From NCBI GenBank assembly GCA_029260155.1, contig JAJDDU010000147.1, positions 1 through 14,306 of the forward strand: 14,306 nt of DNA, given 5' to 3'. The notes beneath the pieces were generated by a model, which was not told the origin of the DNA, did not search any database, and was given only the letters and a program-made list of their open reading frames with translations. This document shows positions 1 through 7,169 of the stretch, one piece after another. This stretch comes from Phycisphaerae bacterium. Lineage in GTDB: Bacteria > Planctomycetota > Phycisphaerae > UBA1845. The stretch's first letter is position 1, and each line of letters begins with the position of its first letter. A program made the translations under genes and the position numbers.

Positions 1-34
1 GCAGATCCATGGCACAGTAGCTCTTGAGATCCAT
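1..34 (-). CDS. 5' end of an unidentified gene, cut by window edge
   Basis: Only the first 11 codons are visible, reading MDLKSYCAMDL. The start is supported by a good Shine-Dalgarno site, AAAGGAG at 47..41 on the minus strand, six bases from the ATG at 34..32. The gene runs off the left edge and is divergent from the rpsP cluster. Too little is present to name a product. Minus-strand hexamers GTGACA (148..143) and TATAGT (128..123) lie upstream, but their 14-base spacing is too short for a confident promoter. Confidence 0.5.
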   Translation of the reverse strand, partial: MDLKSYCAMDL

Positions 35-211
35 CGGCGTCTCCTTTCCTGCTTCGGCCTAGCCGTTTTCCCGGATGCACACCGGCAAACGCTACCCGAT
101 GCCGGTGGGAGACGCCCTCGCTACTATATCTTCATTTTGCACTGTCACTGGAATCCGGGCGACCCGTCCTCCACGCCCGCGCCATTTGCGGTCTTTGGTG
201 TTCATCGAGGC

Positions 212-239
212 TTGTCCCAATTCGGAAATCGGGTATAAG
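212..239 (+). promoter_or_regulatory. Probable promoter of the rpsP-trmD-rplS-yraN-tatD cluster
   Basis: TTGTCC (212-217) and TATAAG (234-239) are separated by 16 bases and match the sigma-70-type consensus at 4/6 and 5/6 positions. They lie about 70 bases upstream of the rpsP GTG. The rest of the 35-308 gap shows nothing else I can support. The 74-codon ORF through it has no family resemblance and no ribosome binding site. Confidence 0.4.
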
Positions 240-308
240 GGACGATTCAAGACGATATTCGGCGTGGCTGTTGGGTTCCGCCGGATGACGATTGGATAGG
301 AGAATTCA

Positions 309-572
309 GTGGCCGTCAGGCTTAGGTTGAAACGAATGGGACGCCGGCACAGACCGTTCTACCGCGTAACCGTGGTGGACGGGCGCAAAGCGCGCGACGG
401 CCGCGTCATCGAGGAACTTGGCTTGTACGATCCGCTTCTTCCGGACGAGAGCAAGCAGATCAAACTTAATCGCGAACGGATCGACTACTGGCTGAGCGTG
501 GGCGCGCAGCCGAGCGATACGGTTCGCGGTTTGATCCGGCGGAACGATGCAGCCGCGGCGGCGCCGGCCTAG
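309..572 (+). CDS. rpsP: 30S ribosomal protein bS16
   Basis: Small basic 87-aa protein of the 30S subunit, close to the usual bS16 length of about 75-90 aa. The N-terminus (AVRLRLKRMGRRHRPFYRV) and the following VVDGRKARDGR, EELGLYDPL and RIDYWLSVGAQPSDTV segments are the family's conserved blocks. The start is GTG at 309, chosen because AGGAG (298-302) sits six bases upstream and the protein then begins at the family's usual position. The C-terminus is a short Ala-rich tail. It is the first gene of a + strand cluster, and trmD follows after 24 bases, so co-transcription is likely. Confidence 0.97.
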   Translation: MAVRLRLKRMGRRHRPFYRVTVVDGRKARDGRVIEELGLYDPLLPDESKQIKLNRERIDYWLSVGAQPSDTVRGLIRRNDAAAAAPA

Positions 573-596
573 CTGGCCGCCGCACGATTTCCACCG

Positions 597-1298
597 ATGC
601 GCATCGATGTCCTGACGTTGTTTCCCGAAGTGTTTGAAGCATACTTCGGGGCCAGCATCATCGGTCGAGCGGTCGCGGCTGGACTGGTGCGGATCTCGTA
701 CACGAACTATCGCGAGTTCACGCACGACCGGCATCGCACGGTGGACGATAAGCCGTTCAGCGGCGGGCCCGGCATGGTGATGCAGTGTGGCCCGGTGTTC
801 GATGCGGTCGAGCACGTTTGTCGCGACGACGACGCGCCGGCGACAAAGATCCTGCTGACACCGCAAGGCGAGCGGCTGAATCAGCCACTGGCGGCGGAGT
901 TGTCCCGCGCAGAGCATGTGGTGCTGGTGTGCGGGCACTACGAAGGTTTCGACGAACGCATACGGATCGGCCTCGGCGCACGCGAGATTTCGATCGGCGA
1001 CTATGTGCTGTCCGGCGGTGAGTCAGCCGCAATCGTGCTGGTCGATGCGATGGTGCGTCTGCTTCCCGGAGCGCTCGGGGACGCGGAATCCGCCGAGAAC
1101 GACTCGTTCTCAGACGGTATGTTGGAGCATCCGCAGTACACGCGCCCGCGCGTGTATCGTGGGATGGAAGTCCCGGAGGTTCTGTTGTCGGGCAATCATG
1201 CCGACATCGAGGCCTGGCGGCGAAGCGAATCGCTGAAACGCACTATGCAGCGCCGACCGGACCTACTGAGCGAGTCGGACCGGCCGAAGAAAAGTTAG
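597..1298 (+). CDS. trmD: tRNA (guanine-N1)-methyltransferase TrmD
   Basis: Methylates N1 of guanosine 37 in tRNAs with G at position 36, using S-adenosylmethionine; this prevents +1 frameshifting. The 233-aa length is normal for the family. The trefoil-knot SPOUT signatures are present: FSGGPGMVM (54-62), LTPQGERLNQPLA (87-99), LVCGHYEGFDERI (110-122) and EISIGDYVLSGGE (130-142). Arg154 and Asp169 (in NDSFSDG) fall at the positions known as catalytic in the E. coli enzyme. No clear Shine-Dalgarno precedes the ATG, and translation may depend on the closely upstream rpsP. The gene follows rpsP directly: the rimM gene that often separates the two is absent. Confidence 0.97.
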   Translation: MRIDVLTLFPEVFEAYFGASIIGRAVAAGLVRISYTNYREFTHDRHRTVDDKPFSGGPGMVMQCGPVFDAVEHVCRDDDAPATKILLTPQGERLNQPLAAELSRAEHVVLVCGHYEGFDERIRIGLGAREISIGDYVLSGGESAAIVLVDAMVRLLPGALGDAESAENDSFSDGMLEHPQYTRPRVYRGMEVPEVLLSGNHADIEAWRRSESLKRTMQRRPDLLSESDRPKKS

Positions 1299-1339
1299 TT
1301 ACCCGCACCAATGTGAGACGTGCGGCCGCGGAAGAAACG

Positions 1340-1345
1340 AAGGAG
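1340..1345 (+). promoter_or_regulatory. Ribosome binding site that sets the rplS start
   Basis: AAGGAG lies seven bases upstream of the ATG at 1353. It places the rplS start there rather than at the earlier in-frame codon at 1320, which would add 11 basic residues not found in bL19. Confidence 0.75.
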
Positions 1346-1352
1346 TTGCGCG

Positions 1353-1796
1353 ATGAGTCAGCAGTTGTTGGACAGCGTTGAGAAGCAGTATCTAAAGGCG
1401 CAGCCTCCCGAACTTCGAATCGGTGACACGGTCGACGTGCATACGCGCATCATCGAAGGCGAAAAGGAGCGGACGCAGATCTTCAATGGCGTGGTGATCG
1501 CCCGACGGGGGTACGGAATAAACGCCTCGTTCAAGGTCCGGCGGATCGTGGCCAACGAAGGCGTCGAGCGGACCTTCCTGTTCCACTCGCCACGGGTACT
1601 CAAAGTCGAGGTCAAGCGTCACGGCAAGGTGCGTCGTGCCAAACTGTACTACCTCCGTGATCGCGTGGGCAAGGCCCGCAAGCTGAAAGAACGCCGCCGT
1701 GTCAAAGTCGCTGCGGCGCCGGCGGCAGTCGCTCCACCCGCGAATCCGAGCGAGCACGATCTGGCTGCGGTCGCCGTGGCAGGCGAGCCGGCGTGA
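1353..1796 (+). CDS. rplS: 50S ribosomal protein bL19, with extended C-terminus
   Basis: A 147-aa protein of the 50S subunit that sits near the 30S-50S interface in known ribosomes. Conserved blocks include IGDTVDVH (23-30), RTQIFNGVVIARRG (40-53), SFKVRRI (59-65), GVERTFLFHSP (70-80) and GKVRRAKLYYLRDR (91-104). The core ends near residue 117. A further 30 residues rich in Ala, Pro and Val follow, making it longer than the typical bL19 of about 115 aa. The ATG at 1353 was chosen because of the AAGGAG seven bases upstream. Its last four bases overlap the GTG of the next gene (GTGA at 1793-1796), which suggests translational coupling. Confidence 0.95.
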   Translation: MSQQLLDSVEKQYLKAQPPELRIGDTVDVHTRIIEGEKERTQIFNGVVIARRGYGINASFKVRRIVANEGVERTFLFHSPRVLKVEVKRHGKVRRAKLYYLRDRVGKARKLKERRRVKVAAAPAAVAPPANPSEHDLAAVAVAGEPA

Positions 1797-2155
1797 TCCT
1801 CCTCGGCTCGCGCGGCGAACGGATCGCGGCGCGGGCGTTACGGCAGGCGGGCTACCGCATTGTCACGCGAAACTACAAGTGCTTCGCCGGTGAGATCGAC
1901 CTGATCGCGCTCGATGATGACACGTTGGTGTTCGTCGAGGTGAAGACACGCAGCTCTGCGGACGCAGCCTTCCCCGAGGCCAACGTCAACCACCGCAAGC
2001 AACGGCAGATCACACGCGTCGCCCGGGCCTACGTGGCCGCCAAGCAGATCGACGAGCGGCCGTTACGGTTCGACGTCGTGTCGGTCCTGCTGGAAGGTCG
2101 CTCAAAGCCGGCCGTCGAGCATTTCGTGAACGCCTTTGAACCCGTCTTTCGATAG
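1793..2155 (+). CDS. yraN: YraN/UPF0102 family protein (PD-(D/E)XK nuclease fold)
   Basis: A 120-aa protein of the UPF0102 family, which has a restriction-endonuclease-like fold; its cellular role is not settled. The sequence shows GSRGERIAARAL (5-16), NYKCFAGEIDLIA (27-39) and LVFVEVKTRSS (45-55). The expected metal-site residues are Asp36 and Glu49-Val-Lys51, with Glu9 in the N-terminal helix. The start is the GTG at 1793 overlapping the rplS stop codon, which gives a normal-length N-terminus. The Ile-Leu-Leu-Gly-Ser start fits the family with little extra sequence. In many bacteria yraN follows rplS and rnhB; here rnhB is missing. Confidence 0.9.
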   Translation: MILLGSRGERIAARALRQAGYRIVTRNYKCFAGEIDLIALDDDTLVFVEVKTRSSADAAFPEANVNHRKQRQITRVARAYVAAKQIDERPLRFDVVSVLLEGRSKPAVEHFVNAFEPVFR

Positions 2156-2164
2156 TCAGCCGCC

Positions 2165-2938
2165 ATGGGACTGATCGATTCGCATGCTCATTTGACGTTT
2201 GATGCGTTGGCCCATCAGGTCGACGAAGTCTTGGCTCGCGCGGAAGCCGCGGGCGTTGACCACGTCATCTCGATCGCGACAGACATGGCCGACGCAGCGC
2301 GCGTGCTTGATCTCGCCCGCGCGCACAGTTGCGTGTCAGCCGCGATGGGGTTTCATCCGCACGAAGCCGGCAAGATCACCGACGCGGACTGGGGCTTATT
2401 CGGAAACCTCGTGGTCGAACCCGACATTGTGGCCATCGGTGAGATGGGGCTGGACTATCACTACGACTTCGCCGACCGGCGCGTGCAGCAGGAGGTCTTC
2501 GCTCGGCAACTCGAAGTTGCGACCCCGACCGGCAAGCCGATCATCATCCACTGTCGCGAAGCCCACGACGATGCGGTTGCGATTCTGAGGGAAGGCGGAT
2601 ACGCCGGACGCCCCGTCGTTTTTCACTGCTTCACCGGAACGCAAGCCGAGGCTGCCGCGCTGGATGACAACGGCTGGCGCCTGTCGTTCACCGGCGTCGT
2701 GACGTTCAAGAACGCCGGCGACTTGGTCGAGATCGCGCGATCGTACCCCTTGGATCGAATGATGGTCGAAACGGACGCGCCCTACCTGTCGCCCATTCCG
2801 GTACGTAACGTCCGCCCCAACGAGCCCGCCCACGTCGCACACACCGCGCGCTTCTTGGCCAATCTCAAAGCCATCCCCTTCGAGGATTTCGCCGCCCAAA
2901 CGTCAGCCAACACGCGGGCATTCTTCGGATTGAGGTAG
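2165..2938 (+). CDS. tatD: TatD-family metal-dependent hydrolase (putative DNase)
   Basis: A 257-aa TIM-barrel hydrolase of the amidohydrolase superfamily; characterised members are 3'-5' deoxyribonucleases. Metal-ligand motifs are complete: DSHAHL (5-10, His7 and His9), GEMGLDYHY (92-100, Glu93), IIIHCREA (126-133, His129), VVFHCFTG (151-158, His154) and VETDAPYLSP (201-210, Asp204). GFHPHEA (62-68) is also typical. It starts nine bases after the yraN stop and is probably the last gene of the rpsP cluster. No hairpin terminator is visible in the 129 bases downstream. Confidence 0.93.
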   Translation: MGLIDSHAHLTFDALAHQVDEVLARAEAAGVDHVISIATDMADAARVLDLARAHSCVSAAMGFHPHEAGKITDADWGLFGNLVVEPDIVAIGEMGLDYHYDFADRRVQQEVFARQLEVATPTGKPIIIHCREAHDDAVAILREGGYAGRPVVFHCFTGTQAEAAALDDNGWRLSFTGVVTFKNAGDLVEIARSYPLDRMMVETDAPYLSPIPVRNVRPNEPAHVAHTARFLANLKAIPFEDFAAQTSANTRAFFGLR

Positions 2939-3067
2939 CCTTGAACGTGGCGACAGATCGCTAGGGTGGGCAGGAGTAGCCATCAACTCGACCTCGAACC
3001 GCTGGGGGATAGGAATACGAGATGACAGAACACGATTCAGCCAGGCGAGACAATCGGAGTGTTCTTC

Positions 3068-3565
3068 ATGGGAGAAATCAGCAGCCGACTGCGTGACGCG
3101 ACCGAGAGGGAACTGGATGCCCTGACCGGCCACTCCGATTGGTATCAGTTTCCAATGGACGATCTCTCGGGCGTGCGCGGACTTGAATACGACGTAGCGA
3201 TCGACGGCGTGGTCAAGTATCCCCGCACTGATCTCCGCGAGGATTACCAACTCAATGTTCTGAGCGTTGGATCAGTCATGATCGGCTTCGAAGCCAGCTT
3301 CATGGCCCCGGCGATTGTGTCAGGCGTGTTTCCGACCGATCACCTTCGGATTGCGTTTGCTGTTCGTCCATCATCGGAAGGCAAAGGGCGGTGGGAGGAT
3401 GCAACGGAAGCCCGTTGGGCGGTCGCGTTTCACTGGGACGGCAATCCGTTGCAGGTCGAAGACATGGCTCCGGATGCTGATTGTCCGTCCATGGACCACG
3501 TTCTCCCCGCTTACCGACTTCGGGCAATGCAGCAGGCTGTAGCTGTGTGCCAATCTCCTGAATGA
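3068..3565 (+). CDS. Hypothetical protein, family not recognised
   Basis: An ORF of 165 codons starting at ATG 3068, with GGAG (3055-3058) nine bases upstream. A GTG at 3059 would add three residues but touches that site. The protein is soluble-looking and acidic, with no signal peptide or membrane segment. It has a helical N-terminus (ISSRLRDATERELDAL), then mixed hydrophobic and polar stretches and several Trp residues (DWYQF, GRWEDATEARWAVAFHWDG). It stands alone between tatD and the cytochrome gene. No function can be assigned from sequence. The alternative, antisense ORF 3300-3689, looks like a shadow. Confidence 0.6.
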   Translation: MGEISSRLRDATERELDALTGHSDWYQFPMDDLSGVRGLEYDVAIDGVVKYPRTDLREDYQLNVLSVGSVMIGFEASFMAPAIVSGVFPTDHLRIAFAVRPSSEGKGRWEDATEARWAVAFHWDGNPLQVEDMAPDADCPSMDHVLPAYRLRAMQQAVAVCQSPE

Positions 3566-3722
3566 CGGAGCGAATCTGGGGTGAGAGTTGTCCTCGACGT
3601 TGGCGGAAGATCGAGTGGCACCCATCAACGCACAGTTGCCGAATGCGCGGAAGCTCGGCTGCGTGATTGAAAATGAGCGAGGATTGCAATTTGTCTTTAC
3701 CTTGTGTTTTGGCGGGTCCGGG

Positions 3723-3752
3723 TTGTGGATTGGGGTTCCGTTTTGTTATGAT
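3723..3752 (+). promoter_or_regulatory. Possible promoter for the di-heme cytochrome unit
   Basis: TATGAT (3747-3752) matches the -10 consensus at 5/6. TTGTGG (3723-3728) is a weak -35 at 18 bases spacing. The leader to the ATG at 3863 would be about 100 bases. Confidence 0.3.
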
Positions 3753-3850
3753 GGGTTTGCGTTTCGGGCGTTGTTTCGGCGTCCGGTACGGTGAGTGTTC
3801 TGGCGTTTTCGTGGGCCGCCTTTCTTGTGACGAGTCGGTCTACCGTGTTT

Positions 3851-3857
3851 GGAGGAG
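3851..3857 (+). promoter_or_regulatory. Ribosome binding site that sets the cytochrome start
   Basis: GGAGGAG lies five bases before the ATG at 3863. It puts the start after the earlier in-frame codon at 3791, and the protein then begins directly with a signal peptide. Confidence 0.75.
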
Positions 3858-3862
3858 CCTCC

Positions 3863-5164
3863 ATGGGAAGAACGTACGTCTCAGGCGTTGTGGTGTTTGT
3901 GTTGGCGGTGGCTGTCTCGCTCGACGGAGCGTCGGCGGCTGTGCCAGCGCGCGGGCGGATTTCGCAGGACACGGGGCCGTCGTCGGCGTCGCACGGGGGT
4001 CAGCCTGGGTATGGTGATCCCGTTCCCGGATTGACGCCGGAGCAGCTCGCGCTTTTTGAGGAAGGTCGTGATCTGTTCAACGTGCTAGAGACGGTTCAGT
4101 CCGGGCTGGGGCCGATTTTCAACAAGGAAGGCTGCGGTGCGTGTCACAACGCCGGTCCAGATCCGCTGGATCCGGCCATCGGCGGAGCCGGCGCGGAGAC
4201 GGTGACGCGGTTTGGGCGGTTCACCGGCAAGGGCGAATTCGACCCAATGGTGGAGTTTGGCGGACCGTTGCGTCAGCACTCGGCTATCAGCGATGAGTGC
4301 GTAGAAGTTGTGCCGTTTGAGGCAGTCATCGAGATCCTGCGTGTGACGACGCCGATGTTCGGTGCGGGCCTTATCGAGGCCATCCCGGACGCGACGATTC
4401 TGTCACGCCACGACCCGGAAGATTCGGACGGCGACGGCATTAGCGGCAAAGCGCGAATGGTGTTTGATCCGTGGCTTCAGGAAGAACACGTTGGGCGATT
4501 TGGGTGGAAGGCCGGCGTTGTGACGCTGGATACGTTCTCGGCCGACGCGTCGCTGAACGAGATGGGCATTACCAACATGTTGTTTCCCGATGAGAATGAT
4601 CCCAACGGCGTCTTCCCGCCGGAGTTGGCGGACTGCGACACTGTTGACGAACTGGAAGACGCGCCGGATGTGGACGGCGTGTCGCGCTTCAATCGGATGG
4701 CGACTTTTCAGCGATTGCTTGCGCCGCCGCCACGGCGTCCGACGTTGAATGGGCGCGGCCTTGCTTTGTTCCGGCAGATTGGCTGTGCGGATTGTCACAC
4801 GCCTGTGATGTTCACCGGGGATAGTGACTTCGAGGTGTTGGCGAACCGGCCGGCATTTCTGTTTTCCGATCTGTTGCTTCACGACATGGGCGCCTTGGGA
4901 GACGAGATTGTAGACGGGCCTGCCGAGGGCACGGAGATGCGGACGGCGCCGCTTTGGGGCGTGCGGGTCCGGCCTAAGCTCCTGCACGACGGCCGGGCGG
5001 ACAACAAAGATGCTCAGACGCGTATTCGGCATGCGATCGAGGGCAGTGATGGCCCGCCTGCGTTTATTGGTCACGCCGGTGAGGCAGCGGCGAGCCGGGA
5101 TGCGTGGCTTGCATTGCCAGCGGCGGACCAGGCTGACATTCTCGATTTTCTGGAGTCGGTTTAG
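3863..5164 (+). CDS. Di-heme c-type cytochrome, DHOR/DUF1111 ('thiol oxidoreductase') family
   Basis: A 433-aa exported protein related to the di-haem oxidoreductase (DHOR, COG3488) family. Residues 1-25 form a Sec signal peptide with a hydrophobic core and a likely A-S-A|A cleavage site. Two heme c motifs are visible: CGACH at 91-95 and CADCH at 308-312. Between them is DSDGDGISG (187-195), a block typical of this family. A C-terminal segment with LHDGRA and 'I..FLESV' matches the usual end of such cytochromes. The protein should act outside the cytoplasmic membrane in electron transfer; the substrate is unknown. A secreted dockerin-tailed protein gene follows after 23 bases, probably in the same transcript. 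The family name 'thiol oxidoreductase' is a database label, not evidence of activity. Confidence 0.88.
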   Translation: MGRTYVSGVVVFVLAVAVSLDGASAAVPARGRISQDTGPSSASHGGQPGYGDPVPGLTPEQLALFEEGRDLFNVLETVQSGLGPIFNKEGCGACHNAGPDPLDPAIGGAGAETVTRFGRFTGKGEFDPMVEFGGPLRQHSAISDECVEVVPFEAVIEILRVTTPMFGAGLIEAIPDATILSRHDPEDSDGDGISGKARMVFDPWLQEEHVGRFGWKAGVVTLDTFSADASLNEMGITNMLFPDENDPNGVFPPELADCDTVDELEDAPDVDGVSRFNRMATFQRLLAPPPRRPTLNGRGLALFRQIGCADCHTPVMFTGDSDFEVLANRPAFLFSDLLLHDMGALGDEIVDGPAEGTEMRTAPLWGVRVRPKLLHDGRADNKDAQTRIRHAIEGSDGPPAFIGHAGEAAASRDAWLALPAADQADILDFLESV

Positions 5165-5187
5165 TCGACTAGTGGGGAAGTGTTGGT

Positions 5188-6072
5188 ATGTGCAAGGGTT
5201 CCCGTTTGCATTGCGTTGCCGCGTTGGTCACGACGTTTTTCGTCACCGTGGGCGCGACGGCGGAGGTGGTTGCACTCGCGCCGGTGAAGGACAATACGCT
5301 TTTTGAGCACGCCGGGGGTGCGCTCAGCAGCGGGGCTGGGAACCTCGTTTTCTTGGGCGTAACGGGAAGCAATGGGGGCTTTGGGACGCGTCGATCGCTA
5401 TTGGCGTTCGATGTGGCGGGAAGTGTTCCCGCTGGCGCGACGATCGACTCGGCGGAATTGAGACTTAGTCTGTTCAATACAGCGCCCGGTTCCGGCCCGC
5501 GGGTTGTCACCGTCCACCGAGTGTTGGCTGACTGGGGCGAGAGCGGCTCGTCAACAACCGGTGGTTCTGGGGCGCCGGCCCATGTGGGGGATGCTACATG
5601 GCTTCACAAGTTCTTTCCCAATGATCTCTGGACGGCGCCGGGCGGTGATTTTTCCGCGAAAGTGTCAGCCAGTCAGACGACGAACTTTCCCGGTGACTAC
5701 ACGTGGGGTCCGTCGTCGCAATTGGCAGCTGACATTCAAGAATGGGTAGACAATCCGGGGGCGAACTTCGGCTGGATGCTGCGCGGCGACGAAGGCAGTA
5801 CGCACAACGCGCGGGGATTCGGCTCACGAGAGATCGGGGCGCCGCAATCGGTGCCGATATTGACGGTGACTTATTCGGTGGCGGCTGCCCCTGGCGATTG
5901 CGATGGCGACAGCGATATCGACGGGCAGGATTACGACAGCTTCCTCGATTGTGTGACCGGGCCCGACGGCGGGCCGCCGGGCGCGTCCTGCGGCTGCGTT
6001 GATCTCGACGAGGACGGCGACATTGACTTCACCGACTTCGGCTTGTTCCAACGCGTGTTCAGCGGGATGTGA
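5188..6072 (+). CDS. Secreted DNRLRE-type beta-sandwich protein with dockerin-like C-terminus
   Basis: A 294-aa protein with a signal peptide (1-25, likely A-T-A|E cleavage). Residues about 27-230 resemble the DNRLRE domain: KDNTLFE, RRSLLAFDVAGSVPAGATIDSAELRLSL (read in pieces), VTVHRVLADWGE, ATWLH and DIQEWVDNPGANFGWMLRG follow the domain's order. Residues about 236-293 hold two Asp-rich calcium-binding-like loops, GDCDGDSDIDG (236-246) and DLDEDGDID (272-280), separated by a Cys-containing CVTGPDGG linker, a form common in planctomycete exported proteins. GGGGAAG (5174-5180) precedes the ATG by seven bases. The 23-base gap to the cytochrome gene suggests they are co-transcribed and may meet at the cell surface. 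Confidence 0.82.
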   Translation: MCKGSRLHCVAALVTTFFVTVGATAEVVALAPVKDNTLFEHAGGALSSGAGNLVFLGVTGSNGGFGTRRSLLAFDVAGSVPAGATIDSAELRLSLFNTAPGSGPRVVTVHRVLADWGESGSSTTGGSGAPAHVGDATWLHKFFPNDLWTAPGGDFSAKVSASQTTNFPGDYTWGPSSQLAADIQEWVDNPGANFGWMLRGDEGSTHNARGFGSREIGAPQSVPILTVTYSVAAAPGDCDGDSDIDGQDYDSFLDCVTGPDGGPPGASCGCVDLDEDGDIDFTDFGLFQRVFSGM

Positions 6073-6139
6073 CGAGACCTCTACCCATCCAGCGTTCGAG
6101 TCCCCCACCTCCAAAGAGATGGGCCACCCGGTCTGCGTT

Positions 6140-7021
6140 TCAGAAGCGAGCGGTACTGGGGAGCATAACATCGCATTGGCCTTGCGGAAAGCTGCCGCGG
6201 GCCATGATCCAACCGTCTCCCCCGAACACGTGGGGTTCCGATTCGAGCGAGGCGCCCAGTTGATCGGGCGCGAAGTAGACCTCGACGCGCTCAATCGGTG
6301 CGTGCATGCGGTCGACAATCTGCCGGAGTGTCGGGATTTGTGTGGTGACTATGTCGTAAAGGCGCAGCGTGGCGTCTTCGTGTTTGAAACACAAGATCGC
6401 GTCGAGGTCCTCGGCGTACCACATCGGTTGCGTGGCTTGGTTGAACAGGAACACGCCGCGCTCGCGCACGACGCCGAGCCGGCGCGACACGGGTGCGCGT
6501 TCGTCCAATAGTCGATGCAGGAGGCGGAGGTCGTCGGGTCGATGCGGATCGAGCTGCCGCAGCTCTTGCCCATCCGGCACTGTCGCTGATCGACTCACGG
6601 GCGCGATGAACCGGCTCTCCTTCAGCAAGCGGAAGCCGAACTGCTCGTAGAGTTCGGGGTCTCCCGACAGTACGACGGCTGCGTATCGTTCGTCGCACCA
6701 ACGCAGCGCCTCGTCCATTACCGAGCGGAAGTAGCCGCGCCTGCGATGGTCCGGGTGGGTACAGACCGCGTGAATGCCGCCGACCAGCATGTCGTGATCG
6801 TCCACGACCATCGGCACTTCAAGTACGCCGACATGCATCACCGGTTGACCGTCGCCGGTCAACACGAACGGAACTGACACTTCGTCCCAGCGCAGGCCGA
6901 GCGGGTCGAGTGCTCTGGCGTGCGCGGGCAGGCCGGGAAAGGCCAGCTCGAGCAACGAGAACACGCGATCAAGAAGCGCGGGGTCATCGGCGTAGCTGCG
7001 GCGATACGGTCCTTCGTTCAT
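6140..7021 (-). CDS. GNAT-family N-acetyltransferase
   Basis: A 293-aa cytoplasmic protein. The acetyl-CoA-binding motif A of GNAT enzymes is clear: GGIHAVCTHPDHRRRGYFRSVM (81-102), with the R/QxxGxG/A-like RRRGYF at 93-98. DPELYEQFGFR (121-131) is a typical GNAT C-terminal strand-helix. The extra domain of about 150 residues after it is longer than in simple GNATs. This layout recalls two-domain (Eis-like) acetyltransferases, but that subfamily is not proven. The substrate is unknown. The ATG at 7021 has AGGA about ten bases upstream. It is convergent with the dockerin-like gene and divergent from hicB. An operator-like palindrome overlaps its likely promoter. Confidence 0.85.
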   Translation of the reverse strand: MNEGPYRRSYADDPALLDRVFSLLELAFPGLPAHARALDPLGLRWDEVSVPFVLTGDGQPVMHVGVLEVPMVVDDHDMLVGGIHAVCTHPDHRRRGYFRSVMDEALRWCDERYAAVVLSGDPELYEQFGFRLLKESRFIAPVSRSATVPDGQELRQLDPHRPDDLRLLHRLLDERAPVSRRLGVVRERGVFLFNQATQPMWYAEDLDAILCFKHEDATLRLYDIVTTQIPTLRQIVDRMHAPIERVEVYFAPDQLGASLESEPHVFGGDGWIMARGSFPQGQCDVMLPSTARF

Positions 7022-7069
7022 GATTCATTGATCCTGCAACGGTTGGGTGTTGTGTGTTGATCGTTCCGC

Positions 7070-7097
7070 CACATCATACGACTGCCCGTATGAGGTG
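7070..7097. promoter_or_regulatory. Operator-like palindrome, site 1 (GNAT/hicB intergenic region)
   Basis: TCATACG (7074-7080), a six-base spacer, then CGTATGA (7087-7093) form a perfect 7-bp inverted repeat. Three of the next four flanking pairs also match (CAC at 7070-7072 with GTG at 7095-7097). It overlaps the -10 and spacer of the GNAT promoter proposed below. A near-identical site lies at 7474-7493 with the same six-base spacer. It could also fold as an RNA hairpin, but recurrence of the motif favours a protein-binding site. Confidence 0.5.
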
Positions 7098-7101
7098 AAA
7101 A
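7073..7101 (-). promoter_or_regulatory. Possible promoter of the GNAT gene
   Basis: On the minus strand, TTTTCA (7101..7096) and TATGAT (7078..7073) are 17 bases apart and match consensus at 4/6 and 5/6. The leader to the ATG at 7021 would be about 45 bases. The palindrome of site 1 covers the -10 and most of the spacer, the position expected for repression. Confidence 0.4.
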
Positions 7102-7134
7102 CGGCCAATAACGTGGGCCGAGATCGGTTCGTTG

Positions 7135-7163
7135 TTGGCCTTGCGCTTGCCGCGTGGTAAAAT
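7135..7163 (+). promoter_or_regulatory. Possible promoter of hicB giving a leaderless transcript
   Basis: TTGGCC (7135-7140) and TAAAAT (7158-7163) are 17 bases apart, matching consensus at 4/6 and 5/6. A start about seven bases after the -10 would fall on the ATG at 7170. GAGGG at 7164-7168 is too close to the ATG to act as a normal ribosome binding site. Confidence 0.4.
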
Positions 7164-7169
7164 GAGGGC

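Larger units (their letters stand above)
3566..3862 (+). other. Intergenic region with a G/T-rich leader
   Basis: No convincing gene is present. From about 3700 to 3860 the + strand is strikingly rich in G and T. The ORFs crossing it lack ribosome binding sites and family resemblance. It contains a possible promoter at 3723-3752 and the Shine-Dalgarno site for the cytochrome gene at 3851-3857. Confidence 0.5.

Noticed and set aside
75..299. 74-codon ORF upstream of rpsP
   Set aside because: No ribosome binding site, no family resemblance, and it runs through the likely rpsP promoter.
6083..6123. GTTCGAGTC followed by CCACCTCCA, resembling the 3' end of a tRNA, and a CCCATC/GATGGG inverted repeat
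   Set aside because: The five bases on either side of the T-loop-like stretch do not pair, so no tRNA arm forms. The inverted repeat has a 29-base loop and no U-tract.
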